Both the position numbers and the translations under genes were made by a program. 22,657 nt of DNA from JBGOTP01 sp041476545 (GTDB lineage: Bacteria; Acidobacteriota; Vicinamibacteria; Vicinamibacterales; CAVVIG01), in contig JBGOTP010000031.1 of assembly GCA_041476545.1 (NCBI GenBank), positions 1 to 22,657 on the forward strand. Reading direction: 5' to 3'. Each line of letters starts with the position of its first letter. Position 1 is the first letter of the stretch. Positions 1 to 8,581 of this stretch are shown here, in pieces. The notes under the pieces were generated by a model that searched no databases, was not told the DNA's origin, and was given only the letters and a program-made list of their open reading frames with translations.

Positions 1-975
1 CGGAAGGTGCGCAAATGTCAGACATGATTTGGTCATGGCCCAGGCAGTGCGCGGAACGGTCGTCTCCGCTGATACTCGTCGCACCTCGAGCCAGTCGGTC
101 GTCCCGTTGTTGAACCCTTCGATGGTCGAAAACGCCACGTCAAATCCGTAACGCGTCAGAAGCGTTTTGGCTTCTGCCGTAAGGTCGCCGCCAGGGTAGG
201 CGAACAGCTTCGGTGCCATGCCTGTCTCCGTCTCGATTCGATCGCGGCACATCCGAATCTCGCGTTCAAGACGACCGCTGTCAATCTTGGACATCAGCGG
301 GTGCGTGTGCGTGTGCCCACCGTAGGTGGTCAGATCCATCGTCGCGCGCACTTCGTTCCAGTTCATGGTCTGGCGGTCAACAGCGAAGGCCGACGGCGGG
401 ACGCGCAGGGCCAGGACGATCTCGTCCATGGCGCGTTCCTTCACATCGTCCGGAACGCTCTTCAGGTACTGTTTGCATGCGCGGATGAAGCGGTCCTTCC
501 CCGACCGCCTGAGGCTGCAGCGCCGCTCGGGCAGCCATGGGAGCGACACACGATCGACCCGGGTGGCCTGCACCGCGAGATACAAGCGATCCCACCAGAA
601 CAGGCGCGGATGGTCAACGTAATCGGTGCTCAGAAAGACGACTGCCGGCATTCCAAGCTGCTTCAGTACAGGGTACACGATGTCGTGATAGTCACGATTG
701 CCGTCGTCGAACGTCAAGAGAACGGGCGGCTTGGCGCGCGACGGCTGTCGCGCGGACTCCCGGAGCATCTCTGGGCCGATGACATGGCAATTGGCCGACA
801 GCCATTCCATCTGCCGCCGAAACTGGTCGACGCCAAGGTGTGGGAACGGGTCGTTTCTCCGCCCGACGCGGTGGTACATGAGGACGAGACACCCAGGTTG
901 CCGCATCCGAGCCGAGAGTCGCCACCCCCACGATGAGGCAATGGCTCGCTTGATCGCCCAACTGAAGTAGGACAT
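1..975 (-). CDS. Polysaccharide deacetylase family protein (partial, C-terminus beyond window)
   Basis: Reading leftward from an ATG at 975, 325 codons run without a stop to the window edge, so the C-terminus is missing. The N-terminal part has LVLMYHRVG (about residues 30-38), the usual opening of carbohydrate esterase 4/NodB-type deacetylases. TFDDG follows at residues 88-92, with catalytic and metal Asp90/Asp91. GGHTHTHPLMS (His221 and His225) gives the metal-binding His-x-x-x-His, and FAYPGGD comes later. The family removes N- or O-acetyl groups from polysaccharides; no signal peptide is evident. The start is chosen because the frame closes at a stop at 1033-1035 and no other start fits better; the ribosome site is weak. 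It lies 210 bp downstream of the heparinase-like gene on the same strand and has its own sigma-54-like element at 1050..1035. The fold is secure; the substrate (EPS) is inferred from context. Confidence 0.9.
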   Translation of the reverse strand, partial: MSYFSWAIKRAIASSWGWRLSARMRQPGCLVLMYHRVGRRNDPFPHLGVDQFRRQMEWLSANCHVIGPEMLRESARQPSRAKPPVLLTFDDGNRDYHDIVYPVLKQLGMPAVVFLSTDYVDHPRLFWWDRLYLAVQATRVDRVSLPWLPERRCSLRRSGKDRFIRACKQYLKSVPDDVKERAMDEIVLALRVPPSAFAVDRQTMNWNEVRATMDLTTYGGHTHTHPLMSKIDSGRLEREIRMCRDRIETETGMAPKLFAYPGGDLTAEAKTLLTRYGFDVAFSTIEGFNNGTTDWLEVRRVSAETTVPRTAWAMTKSCLTFAHLP

Positions 976-1034
976 CTGACTATGACGCCAGTTCGGCGCG
1001 GGCGATGATCGACTTCTGCATGCGCCTATCTCTT

Positions 1035-1050
1035 AGCAAGGAGCTCTCCT
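1035..1050 (-). promoter_or_regulatory. Candidate sigma-54 (-24/-12) promoter of the deacetylase gene
   Basis: On the minus strand the sequence is AGGAGAGCTCCTTGCT. It matches TGGCACGNNNNTTGCW at both -24 Gs, at G7 and at the complete TTGCT -12 block, with exact spacing. The GC lies about 62 nt before the ATG at 975. It is one of seven such elements in the window, all at transcription-unit starts. Confidence 0.5.
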
Positions 1051-1185
1051 GAACACGCGGTCGCCGGAGAAACCTCTCCAGCTGAAGTTCTCTGAGCCAC
1101 ATCGCAGGGTTTGCAAGACAGACCAGGATGTGGATTCAAGACCAGAAGTCTTTCCTTCGGTCGACTAAAGTCGTCTAAATCGTCG

Positions 1186-3198
1186 CTATTTCTGGACCTG
1201 CCTGAACTCGTGCAAATACGACACGTCGCCGCTCCAGCGCGCCCGCCCGACGAGGGTGACCGCAGGGGCTCGCTGGTGATAGCGACGACTCACCCAGCCA
1301 GCGACCGGGTCGTCACTTCCCCGTAACATGGTCACCGACAGCCGCGGATCGAGTTTCACTAGGACCTGCCCCAAGCCCGTCTCAATCTCGTACTCGTGCT
1401 CGCTCCGCGCGCGGGTCGCGCACGTCTCCGAGACGTGAAAGTAGATAGTCACGTCGTGGCCGGCCCGCGCGGACAGGTCGTCCTGCACTGTCACGAGGCC
1501 GGCCTCGGGGCCAAGCGCGATCGTCCGTCGGTGACGGACCGGATCGGCGAGACGCTGATAGCCATCGTGTTCGCCGGCAACCCTGACCGGGCTTCCGTTG
1601 GGCTCCCACGCCGTGCAGCGGGCTGCCGCTCGTTGTTTCCATAGGAAGAGGCCGGCCATCGTCGACTGGTCCTGGCCGTCAATCACCACGGTGTTGTGGG
1701 CGGGCGTACTGCGGAAGTAGGCCCGCCAGGCCGGGAACGTGAAGTAGTCGTACGTCCCTGGATCCACGAGCACTTCCCTGCCGAACGCTCGCAACGTGAA
1801 GCTCAAGGCGTCCGCATGCCCGTGTGCGGCAATGGCCCCGAACCCGAGTTCCCCGCAGTCGAAGACCACACTGAGCGCGTCCGCCCGACGTCGATCGCCT
1901 GCCTGGAGCAAGTAGTACCCCGAATCGGGAAAAGCCCTGGAAACCAGCTTCTGCGTCGACGGCACGGCAATCCTGTCGTAGGCCGACCGGCTCTCCCGGC
2001 CGAGCAGCCACATCGTCGATTCGCGATAGGTGCCCGTCTGAGCCTTGAGCCGCGCAGCGTCGAATACGACGGCGCCCGTGCAGAGCAGGTCCTCGACGTC
2101 CGCTCCGCCATCCCCGAGGTCGAGTACGTACCCATCGTCACAATCGCCAAAGTACGATGGGTGGTCGGCGCCTTCGCAATACGCGCCCGCGAATTCGAGC
2201 ATGCGCTCGAGGCGATTCCAATAAGCGGCGGGAAACTCCCGCCCGGTGCGGCGGCCGGCTATGCCCGCGATCAGGTAGAACTGCAGCACGAACAGGTGGT
2301 AGCCGAACGCCTGTTCTCGTGTGCACCCGTCCGGATACGTTTGCGCGAGAATCTCATCGCAGAGGATGCCGTAACTCTCGTCACGCCAGCGATCGGCGCC
2401 GGGCATCTGGCGAAAGTAGCTCGAGCCAACGAAAACACCCGCCGCCTCCCCGACCCGGTGGTTGTTGGCTGAGGAGCCGCACGAGTACTTGCGCGTGATG
2501 TCCCAGTGGTGAAGGAAGATCGAGTGCCACAGCCGCCGACCGAGCTCGCCCTCGACAAGGCCGGACTCGCGCACGAGATCAATGGCCCAGACCCAGTTAA
2601 TCAGGCGGATGCTGAGCTCCAGCGGGCTCCGCCAATTCATGCCGCGCCCGAATGGGTTTTGATTGAGCCACGAGGACAACTGTTCAACAACCGCCGACGC
2701 GTACCGCAAATCCCCGCTGGCGCGGTAGGCGCGCCCAAGAACGACCAGGTGATGATGACGGTTCGGTTCCCACACGACCTTGCAGTCGCCGGTTACCGCA
2801 TGATCGCGGTAGTCGATTGAGGGCGCAAACGTCATGGGAGCGCCGCGCCCGCTCTCGTGGTCTCTGTTCCAGTCGATGGGATCGCCAAGGTGACGGTCGT
2901 GGATATTGAAGAAACTGAGTCTATGTTCGGCGATCCGATCGGCCCTCTGGAGCAGCCGATCGCGCCACTCCTGTTCGACCGTCCCGGCAGGCGCTTGGGA
3001 CCATTCGGCAACCTGCAGATCCGACACGCGAAAGCCGGGTTCCTGCGTCTCGACGGTCCCGCTCGGCGCCGAGGGATGCCCCGCGAGCGCAAAGCGGGGG
3101 CGGTCGGTTACGTCACGCAGGCTGGATCGGATGCGCCAGCCGACTTCATCGGCCGACATCGCGCGAAGCCGCTCGGCGTACCAGGACAACGGCTGCAT
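1186..3198 (-). CDS. Heparinase II/III family polysaccharide lyase (alginate-lyase-like)
   Basis: A 670-residue protein. Its N-terminus (SWYAERLRAMSADEVGWRIR) is the typical opening of EPS-cluster heparinase II/III-like proteins. The toroid domain carries ANNHRVGEAAG (Asn246, His247), the conserved active-site region of the PL12/15/17/21 superfamily. The C-terminal beta-sandwich domain carries AAHGHADALSFTL (His459, His461) followed by a VDPGTYDYF-type segment, also conserved. Such enzymes cleave uronic-acid-containing, often sulfated or acetylated, polysaccharides by beta-elimination. No clear signal peptide is visible, so its compartment is uncertain. The ATG at 3198 is preceded by AGGAG about 11 nt upstream. 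It reads divergently from the PEP-CTERM gene and has a sigma-54-like element at 3292..3277. Likely role: trimming or turnover of the EPS made here (inference). Substrate unknown. Confidence 0.9.
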   Translation of the reverse strand: MQPLSWYAERLRAMSADEVGWRIRSSLRDVTDRPRFALAGHPSAPSGTVETQEPGFRVSDLQVAEWSQAPAGTVEQEWRDRLLQRADRIAEHRLSFFNIHDRHLGDPIDWNRDHESGRGAPMTFAPSIDYRDHAVTGDCKVVWEPNRHHHLVVLGRAYRASGDLRYASAVVEQLSSWLNQNPFGRGMNWRSPLELSIRLINWVWAIDLVRESGLVEGELGRRLWHSIFLHHWDITRKYSCGSSANNHRVGEAAGVFVGSSYFRQMPGADRWRDESYGILCDEILAQTYPDGCTREQAFGYHLFVLQFYLIAGIAGRRTGREFPAAYWNRLERMLEFAGAYCEGADHPSYFGDCDDGYVLDLGDGGADVEDLLCTGAVVFDAARLKAQTGTYRESTMWLLGRESRSAYDRIAVPSTQKLVSRAFPDSGYYLLQAGDRRRADALSVVFDCGELGFGAIAAHGHADALSFTLRAFGREVLVDPGTYDYFTFPAWRAYFRSTPAHNTVVIDGQDQSTMAGLFLWKQRAAARCTAWEPNGSPVRVAGEHDGYQRLADPVRHRRTIALGPEAGLVTVQDDLSARAGHDVTIYFHVSETCATRARSEHEYEIETGLGQVLVKLDPRLSVTMLRGSDDPVAGWVSRRYHQRAPAVTLVGRARWSGDVSYLHEFRQVQK

Positions 3199-3276
3199 AG
3201 TCGCTCAGTCTCCTGTAGTGAACGGGCTGATTCTGGAATCCGTGCATGAACGAGTCGGCAAGTCGGTCGGATTTCC

Positions 3277-3292
3277 CGCAAAAAGGCTTCCA
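3277..3292 (-). promoter_or_regulatory. Candidate sigma-54 (-24/-12) promoter of the heparinase-like gene
   Basis: Minus-strand sequence TGGAAGCCTTTTTGCG. TGG at -24 and TTGC at -12 have the exact RpoN spacing, with a T-rich spacer often seen in good sigma-54 promoters. The GC lies about 80 nt upstream of the ATG at 3198. Confidence 0.55.
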
Positions 3293-3640
3293 GGGCTCTG
3301 TCGAATCCAAGGTTCGTCGACAAGGTCCGACAAACTCTCTGTATTCAAATGCTTTGAGCGACGCTTCTATTCACCGGCCATCGGCCGGCCTTTCAAAAGG
3401 CCTTCAGATGGTTGACTGATGTCATCGTCAAGGACGTTTTTGAACGTCACAAAGGTCGCTGGCCGGCTGACCTCGCTGACCGCGGCATGCGCGCGTAATA
3501 TATTCGAATTCATTCCGAAAAACCTGCGAATTCGAGTCTGCGTGGTCGCGGACGCGGTTGGACAGCAGATTAAAGAACGCCGTTCGGCAGACGTGTCGGA
3601 ACGCCCCCTCAAAAACCCCAATAACGCCGCGCCATCGATG
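3293..3640. other. Divergent intergenic region, gene-free, with short inverted repeats
   Basis: This stretch lies between two outward-facing sigma-54-like elements, and no convincing gene is seen. It contains adjacent perfect inverted repeats: CCGGCC-ATC-GGCCGG at 3374-3388 and GGCCTTT-CA-AAAGGCC at 3387-3402. A GACGTT/AACGTC pair lies near 3433-3448. Positions are about 80-160 bp from the lyase -24 element and 190-270 bp from the PEP-CTERM one, which would suit enhancer-type binding sites, but no activator site can be assigned from sequence alone. Confidence 0.35.
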
Positions 3641-3656
3641 TGGCACAAGGTGCGCA
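3641..3656 (+). promoter_or_regulatory. Candidate sigma-54 (-24/-12) promoter of the PEP-CTERM gene
   Basis: The sequence is TGGCACAAGGTGCGCA. The -24 half TGGCAC is perfect and the -12 GC sits at exact spacing, but the two Ts before it are replaced by GC. The GC is about 134 nt upstream of the ATG at 3788. Sigma-54 control of PEP-CTERM genes by PrsK/PrsR is known in other EPS-type bacteria. Confidence 0.5.
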
Positions 3657-3787
3657 CTACAGCTCGGTATCTCATTCGTATGGCCAACTCGGGAGCGAGT
3701 GCCACACGAGCTGAGAGCCGCGGGGCGGCAACCGTCCACCGGCATGAGTGCTTACTGTCAGTCACAGGAGAGAGTGGAGGCAATGCG

Positions 3788-4405
3788 ATGAAATTGAGAA
3801 CGGTGTTATGCGCAAGTCTGGTCACATTGATGCTGCCGCTGGCTGCATCAGCAACGCCACTGGTTGTATACGGAACCATAAACAATGGCGACGCGCCGAA
3901 TTTCTGGACCGTGACAGTTGGCGCCGGTGGTGCGGACGTCTCGATCACGACAGAAGGGTCTCCGCTCACCCACTCAGGGAATCAGCTCGACACCCAGCTG
4001 TTTCTGTTCGACGACGCTTACATGGGTCTGCTCGCCAACGACAACATCGACTATCCCTTCGACGAGTCGTCACTCATCACCTGGCACTTGGACGCTGGGG
4101 TCTACCACCTGGCAGTGTCGCTGTACGGCACGGACCCCTTGAGTGATCCGGGTCCCATTTTCCCAGCCGATTACCTCTCCAGCACTCCGGTCGGGGCGAC
4201 TGGCCCTGGAGGAGAGAGCCCGTACAACGGCAACTGGACCGCACCGCTGAACGGGTATCCCTACAATGGCGACTACATCCTCACATTCGATGGGGTCGAG
4301 TCGGCCACGGTACCGAACCCTGAACCAGCCAGCCTAACTCTCTTCGGCACGGGCGCAGTGGGCCTGGTTGGTCGCCTGTGGCGGCGTCGGAAGTCGATGC
4401 AGTAA
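3788..4405 (+). CDS. PEP-CTERM sorting-domain secreted protein (exosortase substrate)
   Basis: A 205-residue exported protein. Residues 1-22 form a Sec signal peptide (MKLR, hydrophobic core, cleavage likely after AASA). The mature part has DTQLFLFDDAYMGLLANDN and a later HLDAGVYHLAVS stretch. This is the beta-rich pattern of pre-peptidase C-terminal (PPC/DVUA0089-like) domains, followed by a Gly/Pro/Asn/Tyr-rich segment. The C-terminus is a standard PEP-CTERM signal: PEPAS at 178-182, a hydrophobic helix, then the basic tail RLWRRRK. GGAGG lies 8 nt before the ATG at 3788, which supports that start over longer in-frame readings. It is the evident substrate of the exosortase encoded 2.6 kb downstream and ends in a strong terminator, so it is probably monocistronic. 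Function beyond sorting is unknown. Confidence 0.9.
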   Translation: MKLRTVLCASLVTLMLPLAASATPLVVYGTINNGDAPNFWTVTVGAGGADVSITTEGSPLTHSGNQLDTQLFLFDDAYMGLLANDNIDYPFDESSLITWHLDAGVYHLAVSLYGTDPLSDPGPIFPADYLSSTPVGATGPGGESPYNGNWTAPLNGYPYNGDYILTFDGVESATVPNPEPASLTLFGTGAVGLVGRLWRRRKSMQ

Positions 4406-4440
4406 ACGAATCGTCTCCTCTTGACTTGTCACTGACGGCA

Positions 4441-4489
4441 GGCGGGGCAGGGCCGCTCACCAGAGCAGCCCCTGCCCCGTCCGTTTTGT
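4441..4489 (+). terminator. Intrinsic terminator after the PEP-CTERM gene
   Basis: A long GC-rich hairpin, with left arm starting GGCGGGGCAGGG and right arm ending CCCCTGCCCCGTCC around a short ACCA loop, is followed by GTTTTGT. It begins about 35 nt after the stop codon and separates this gene from the prsT unit. Confidence 0.8.
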
Positions 4490-4725
4490 AGCCCGACTCA
4501 GGGGTCGCCATGCGAGGCCCGGTTTCCGAGAGAAAAATCCGCCGGCAGGAAGAGTTCCCACTCCAGATCGCGTCAGACATCGTCGAACCCCATTACTTTC
4601 GATGACCGGGTCGCGGCATCGACAGGAACGTGAATTGCACAGTCATGGCTACCAGGTGACCCGACCGGCCGGTCGTGGGGGGCCATGCTGTTCTTCCGCG
4701 TTATCAGCGAAAGCGAGATCTCTCA
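4490..4725 (+). other. Leader region of the prsT-exosortase-epsI unit
   Basis: Gene-free stretch between the terminator and prsT. It holds the sigma-54-like element at 4624-4639 and about 75 nt of probable untranslated leader. No convincing small gene or riboswitch was seen. Confidence 0.5.
4624..4639 (+). promoter_or_regulatory. Candidate sigma-54 (-24/-12) promoter of prsT-exosortase-epsI
   Basis: The sequence is AGGAACGTGAATTGCA. It differs from TGGCACGNNNNTTGCW at only two defined positions (1 and 4), making it the best match in the window. The GC lies about 89 nt before the ATG at 4726. Confidence 0.65.
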
Positions 4726-7032
4726 ATGCCCGACCGTCATGTGCTCTCGACCTCACTCCTCCTGCTTGCCCTCGCGGTGGTGACAGGCTGTTCCCGCAAT
4801 CCCGAGGCGGCCAAGCGGAAGTACCTGGAGAGGGGTGATACGTACTTTCAGCAGCAGAAGTACGACGCTGCGTTGATCGAGTATCGAAACGCCGTCCAAC
4901 AGGATCCCCGTTTCGGCGAGGCACGGTTCAAGCTTGCGCAGACGTACTACAAGCGGGGCGATGCGCCCAACGCGGTGAGCGAAGCGGTCCGGGCGGCCGA
5001 CCTCCTTCCCGATCGCGTCGACGCGCAGATGCAGGCGGCGCGGTTCCTGATCCTCGCGCGCAAATTCGCGGACGCGCGGGCGCGCGCGGAGCACGTCCTC
5101 CAGCTGGATCCGACACACATTCAAGCGCAGATCGCACTCGGCAACGCACTGGCCGGGCTGCAGGACCTCGAGGGCGCGATCGCCCAGATTGAGGAGGCTG
5201 TCCGCCTCGACCCGGACCGAAGCACGTCGTACACCAGTCTCGGTACCCTGCAGGCGGCACACGGTGATCTGCCTGCGGCAGAGCAAGCCTTCCGCAAGGC
5301 CATCAGTCGCGACCAGAAATCCGTGCTCGCGCGGTTGACCCTGGCGCAGTTCTTGTGGCAGGCCGGTCGGCTCGATGAAGCCGAGCACACGATGAAAGGT
5401 GCGCTCGCACTCGAGCCAACGAGCGTGGTCGCCAACCGCACGATCGCGGCGTTCTATGGGTCTACCAAGCGTCCAGACCAGGCCGAGCCGTTCTTGAAGG
5501 CAGCAGTCGCGGCGGACGGTTCCGCGGCGGGCCGGCTCACGCTGGCAGACTATTACATCTCCCGCGATCGTCCTTCAGACGCCATCGCGATTCTCGAATC
5601 GCTGGCGTCGGACGCGAAGCTGGGCGGGGCAGCGCGCACCCGTCGCGCCATCCTGCATCAGCGTGCCGGCGAACTCGACCTCGCCGACCGCGTGATCGCG
5701 GACGTGCTGGCGAAGGAACCCAAGAACGTTCAGGCGTTGCTCGTGAAAGCGGACCTTCTCATGCGGCACAAAAAGCCCGAGGAGGCGCTGACGGCGGTGG
5801 ACGCCGCGATTGCCTCGGATTCCCGCTCGGCGAACGCGCAGTTCGCGCGCGGGCGCATTCTCGTGGCCGTGAACCGGCCCGAGGACGCGAAGCGCGCCTT
5901 CAACGAGGTCCTCAAGCTCAATCCCCGGGCGGACGCCGCACAGGTCGAACTCGCGCGTCTGCACTTGAAGAGCGGCGCCACGGAAGCCTCCGTGGCCCTG
6001 GCCGGAGACGCTGTCAAGACGAATCCGCGCAGTCTCGAGGCGCGGGTGGTGCTCGCGCGCGGTCTGATGATTCATGGCGACATGGCGCAGGCGGAAGCCC
6101 TCATCAAGAAGCTCGTCGCCAACGCACCCGATGCGGCGGTCGTCCACGCCCAGATGGGCGTGCTTCTCACGCTGAAGAAGGATCCGAAAGCCGCGTCCAT
6201 CGAGTTCGACCGCGCGCTGTCACTCGATCCATTTCAGCTCGAGGCCGTGGACGGGCTCATCCGACTGGACGTGGCGGCAGGGCGCATCGCGCAAGCGAGG
6301 GGCCGCGTCGAAGCACTCGTGGCGCGAGCGCCCCAAAACCCCGGGCTGCTGCTCCTCGGCGCACGCACGTTCATGATCACCAAGGATGCCAAACGCGCGG
6401 AAGCGCTCCTCGTGCAGGCCATCACCGTCGATCCCGCGATGCTGGCGGCATACTCCATGCTCGGTCAGATCTATCTCGGGCAGGGCCGACTCGACGAGGC
6501 GCGTCGGGAATTCGAAAAGCTCGCGGAGCAGCAGTCACCTCCCGTGGCCGCCTTGACGATGGTCGGGATTATTCAGCAGACGCAGCTCCGTACAGCCGAC
6601 GCGCGCCGGACATTCGAACGAGTGCTGCAGCTCGACGCTCGGGCTGCCGTGGCAGCCAATAACCTGGCTTGGATGTACACAGAAGCCGGCGAGAACCTCG
6701 ACATCGCCCTGCAGCTCGCGCAAACAGCAAAGGCCGCCCTTCCCAACCAGTCCGACGTCGACGACACGCTGGGCTGGATCTACTATCAAAAGCATCTGCT
6801 GCCCCAGGCGATCACCGCCATGCGGCATAGCGTCGAGCTGCAGCCGTCAAACGCGACGTATCAGTATCACCTCGGTCTGGCCTACGCAAGGAGCGGCGAC
6901 AACTCCCGCGCCCGCCGCGCGCTCGAAACCGCGCTCAAGCTCAACCCGACGTTCGAAGGCGCCGTCGAGGCCTCAACGACCATCGCGAGCCTTCGCGAGT
7001 CGGGCGACATCACCGCCCCGCGGCCGAGATAG
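4726..7032 (+). CDS. prsT: PEP-CTERM system TPR-repeat lipoprotein PrsT
   Basis: A 768-residue lipoprotein made almost wholly of tetratricopeptide repeats. The first 22 residues form a lipoprotein signal with lipobox VTGC (Cys22). The ATG at 4726 is chosen because it places this signal at the N-terminus; the ribosome site is weak. From about residue 30 onward, TPR helices repeat to the end (for example a GDTYFQQQKYDAALIEYRNA unit). The last repeats include NNLAWMYTEAGENLDIALQLA and LGWIYYQKHLLPQAI. This matches the family of large TPR lipoproteins encoded beside exosortases (PrsT, usually around 900 residues, so this one is slightly short). It is 23 nt upstream of the exosortase and surely co-transcribed. 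Its probable role is as a scaffold in the periplasm or on the outer membrane for EPS export or PEP-CTERM protein handling; the exact function is unproven even in known systems. Confidence 0.9.
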   Translation: MPDRHVLSTSLLLLALAVVTGCSRNPEAAKRKYLERGDTYFQQQKYDAALIEYRNAVQQDPRFGEARFKLAQTYYKRGDAPNAVSEAVRAADLLPDRVDAQMQAARFLILARKFADARARAEHVLQLDPTHIQAQIALGNALAGLQDLEGAIAQIEEAVRLDPDRSTSYTSLGTLQAAHGDLPAAEQAFRKAISRDQKSVLARLTLAQFLWQAGRLDEAEHTMKGALALEPTSVVANRTIAAFYGSTKRPDQAEPFLKAAVAADGSAAGRLTLADYYISRDRPSDAIAILESLASDAKLGGAARTRRAILHQRAGELDLADRVIADVLAKEPKNVQALLVKADLLMRHKKPEEALTAVDAAIASDSRSANAQFARGRILVAVNRPEDAKRAFNEVLKLNPRADAAQVELARLHLKSGATEASVALAGDAVKTNPRSLEARVVLARGLMIHGDMAQAEALIKKLVANAPDAAVVHAQMGVLLTLKKDPKAASIEFDRALSLDPFQLEAVDGLIRLDVAAGRIAQARGRVEALVARAPQNPGLLLLGARTFMITKDAKRAEALLVQAITVDPAMLAAYSMLGQIYLGQGRLDEARREFEKLAEQQSPPVAALTMVGIIQQTQLRTADARRTFERVLQLDARAAVAANNLAWMYTEAGENLDIALQLAQTAKAALPNQSDVDDTLGWIYYQKHLLPQAITAMRHSVELQPSNATYQYHLGLAYARSGDNSRARRALETALKLNPTFEGAVEASTTIASLRESGDITAPRPR

Positions 7033-7055
7033 CACGACGATTGAGAGAGAGTCCC

Positions 7056-7934
7056 ATGCACATGTCGAAGCGGCTGGCTTGCGCGCTGACCGTACTTGTC
7101 GCCAGTTTGCTCTTCCTCTACCGGGACGTCCTCTTCTGGTTGATGAACGACTGGGAGCTGGACGGTAATTACTCGCATGGCTGGCTGGTCGTACCGATTG
7201 CGCTCTATCTTGTCTGGGAGCGTCGCGATCGCCTTCGGGCCGCACAACGGCGCCCGAGCGCCTGGGGACTGGTTGCGCTCCTCGGCTGTCTCGCGATGCT
7301 GGCGGCGGGCACGATTGCGGCGGAAACGTTTTCGGCTCGGCTTTCTCTCGTCGGCACAATCGTCGCCGGCATCTGGTTCGTCGCGGGCCGCGAGCACGTC
7401 CGCATCCTGTGGTTCCCCCTCGTGTTCCTGCTGCTGATGATCCCGATCCCTCAGATCATCTTCAACCGTATTACCTTCCCGTTACAGCTCGTCGCCTCTA
7501 CGTTCGGCGAACGCGCCTTGTCGCTCCTCGGGATTCCCGTGTTGCGCGAAGGGAACCTCATCATGCTGGAGAATGTGAGCCTGGATGTCGCCGAGGCGTG
7601 CAGTGGAATCCGTTCGCTGATCTCGCTCTTCACGTTGAGCGTCCTGTACGGGTATTTCACCAGAACCTCGCCTGTCGTCCGCGTCGTGCTTCTCCTCGCG
7701 ACGGTACCGATTGCCATCGCGGCCAACGGCTGTCGAGTCGCCGCGACCGGCATCGCCGCTCATTTCTTTGGCAGCCAGGCCGCCGAGGGATTCTCTCACC
7801 TCGCCGCCGGGTGGGTCTTGTTTCTCATAGCGGGCGGAGCCGTGATCACCGTGAAGCTTCTCGCGGACCTCTGTGTCCGGCGCTTCACGATCGGCGCGCC
7901 GACACTGCCGGCGTCGGCGAAGGGGTGCGCATGA
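7056..7934 (+). CDS. xrt: Exosortase (EpsH/XrtA-like)
   Basis: A 292-residue polytopic membrane protein with about eight hydrophobic segments. It has all three catalytic residues of exosortases: Cys182 in AEACSGIRS, Arg227 in ANGCR, and His248 in GFSHLAAGW. The N-terminal part has the family pattern YSHGWLVVPIALYLVW. Exosortases recognise the PEP-CTERM signal, cut it in the inner membrane and are thought to transfer the protein to an acceptor. The ATG at 7056 follows GAGAGAG and fits the family N-terminus; the ATG at 7062 is an alternative. The gene sits between prsT (23 nt gap) and epsI (ATGA overlap). The EPS context suggests the XrtA class, but assignment to a subtype is not certain. Confidence 0.93.
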   Translation: MHMSKRLACALTVLVASLLFLYRDVLFWLMNDWELDGNYSHGWLVVPIALYLVWERRDRLRAAQRRPSAWGLVALLGCLAMLAAGTIAAETFSARLSLVGTIVAGIWFVAGREHVRILWFPLVFLLLMIPIPQIIFNRITFPLQLVASTFGERALSLLGIPVLREGNLIMLENVSLDVAEACSGIRSLISLFTLSVLYGYFTRTSPVVRVVLLLATVPIAIAANGCRVAATGIAAHFFGSQAAEGFSHLAAGWVLFLIAGGAVITVKLLADLCVRRFTIGAPTLPASAKGCA

Positions 7935-8581
7935 CCGGACGGATCTTTATCGTGGCTCTCGTTCTTGCGCTGGGCGCAGGCGTGCTCAAAGGGATCTCAA
8001 GGCCCGAACAGCCACCAACGAGAGCACCACTTCGCGAGCTGGCGTTCCAGATCGGCGGCTGGAAAGGACAGGACCAGGCAGACTTCGACGCAAAAACCCT
8101 CGCGGTCCTCGGAGTCGACGACTACATCACCCGGCTCTACGTCGCCGCGGATCACCACCCTGTTTCGTTGTACATCGGCTACTACCAGAGCCAGCGCACT
8201 GGCAGCACGATACATTCGCCAATGAATTGCCTGCCCGGATCGGGATGGCAGCCCCTTGAAACCAGCACTGAACAGCTCGTCGTGGAGGGCGCGTCAGGCC
8301 GGCCGAACCCTATCACCATCAATCGCTACCTCGTGCAGAAGGGACTACAGCGCCACGTCGTCCTCTTCTGGTACCAGATGCACGGGCGCGTGATTGCGAG
8401 CGAATACACCAACAAGTTCTTTCTGATCCGCGACGCCGTGCAGCTCAACAGGACCGACGGCGCTCTCGTCCGTGTCATCGTGCCGATCGCCGAGAGCGAA
8501 GGCGTGCAGGCAACCGATGACGCCGCGCGCGCATTCGTGCGCGCCGTTTTCCCGCGGCTCAGCGCTCACCTGCCGACGTAG
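7931..8581 (+). CDS. epsI: EpsI family exosortase-associated protein
   Basis: A 216-residue protein starting in an ATGA overlap with the exosortase. It has an N-terminal hydrophobic anchor (IFIVALVLALGAGVLKG) and then a periplasmic domain. That domain carries the EpsI/DUF3485 hallmarks: YIGYYQSQRTGSTIHSP and NCLPGSGW, then FWYQMHGRVIASEY. In many exosortase A proteins this domain is fused to the C-terminus of the exosortase; here it is a separate translationally coupled gene. The biochemical role is unknown, but it is always tied to exosortase and EPS loci. It is the last gene of the prsT unit; a 280-bp gap follows. Confidence 0.9.
   Translation: MTGRIFIVALVLALGAGVLKGISRPEQPPTRAPLRELAFQIGGWKGQDQADFDAKTLAVLGVDDYITRLYVAADHHPVSLYIGYYQSQRTGSTIHSPMNCLPGSGWQPLETSTEQLVVEGASGRPNPITINRYLVQKGLQRHVVLFWYQMHGRVIASEYTNKFFLIRDAVQLNRTDGALVRVIVPIAESEGVQATDDAARAFVRAVFPRLSAHLPT

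Noticed and set aside
301..936. 211-codon plus-strand open frame opposite the deacetylase
   Set aside because: The minus strand reads TFDDG and HTHTHP in one uninterrupted frame; the plus frame is its antisense.
1696..2472. 258-codon plus-strand open frame opposite the heparinase-like gene
   Set aside because: The minus strand has the conserved NNH and HGHAD motifs of a full-length family member; the plus frame shows no recognisable protein.
3419..3787. N-terminal extension of the PEP-CTERM frame
   Set aside because: It would bury the signal peptide after 123 residues; GGAGG and the signal sequence mark the ATG at 3788, and a sigma-54-like element lies inside the extension.
7409..7930. Upstream continuation of the EpsI frame through the exosortase gene
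   Set aside because: It is out of frame with the exosortase, which has all catalytic residues; the ATGA overlap at 7931 gives the normal EpsI N-terminus.
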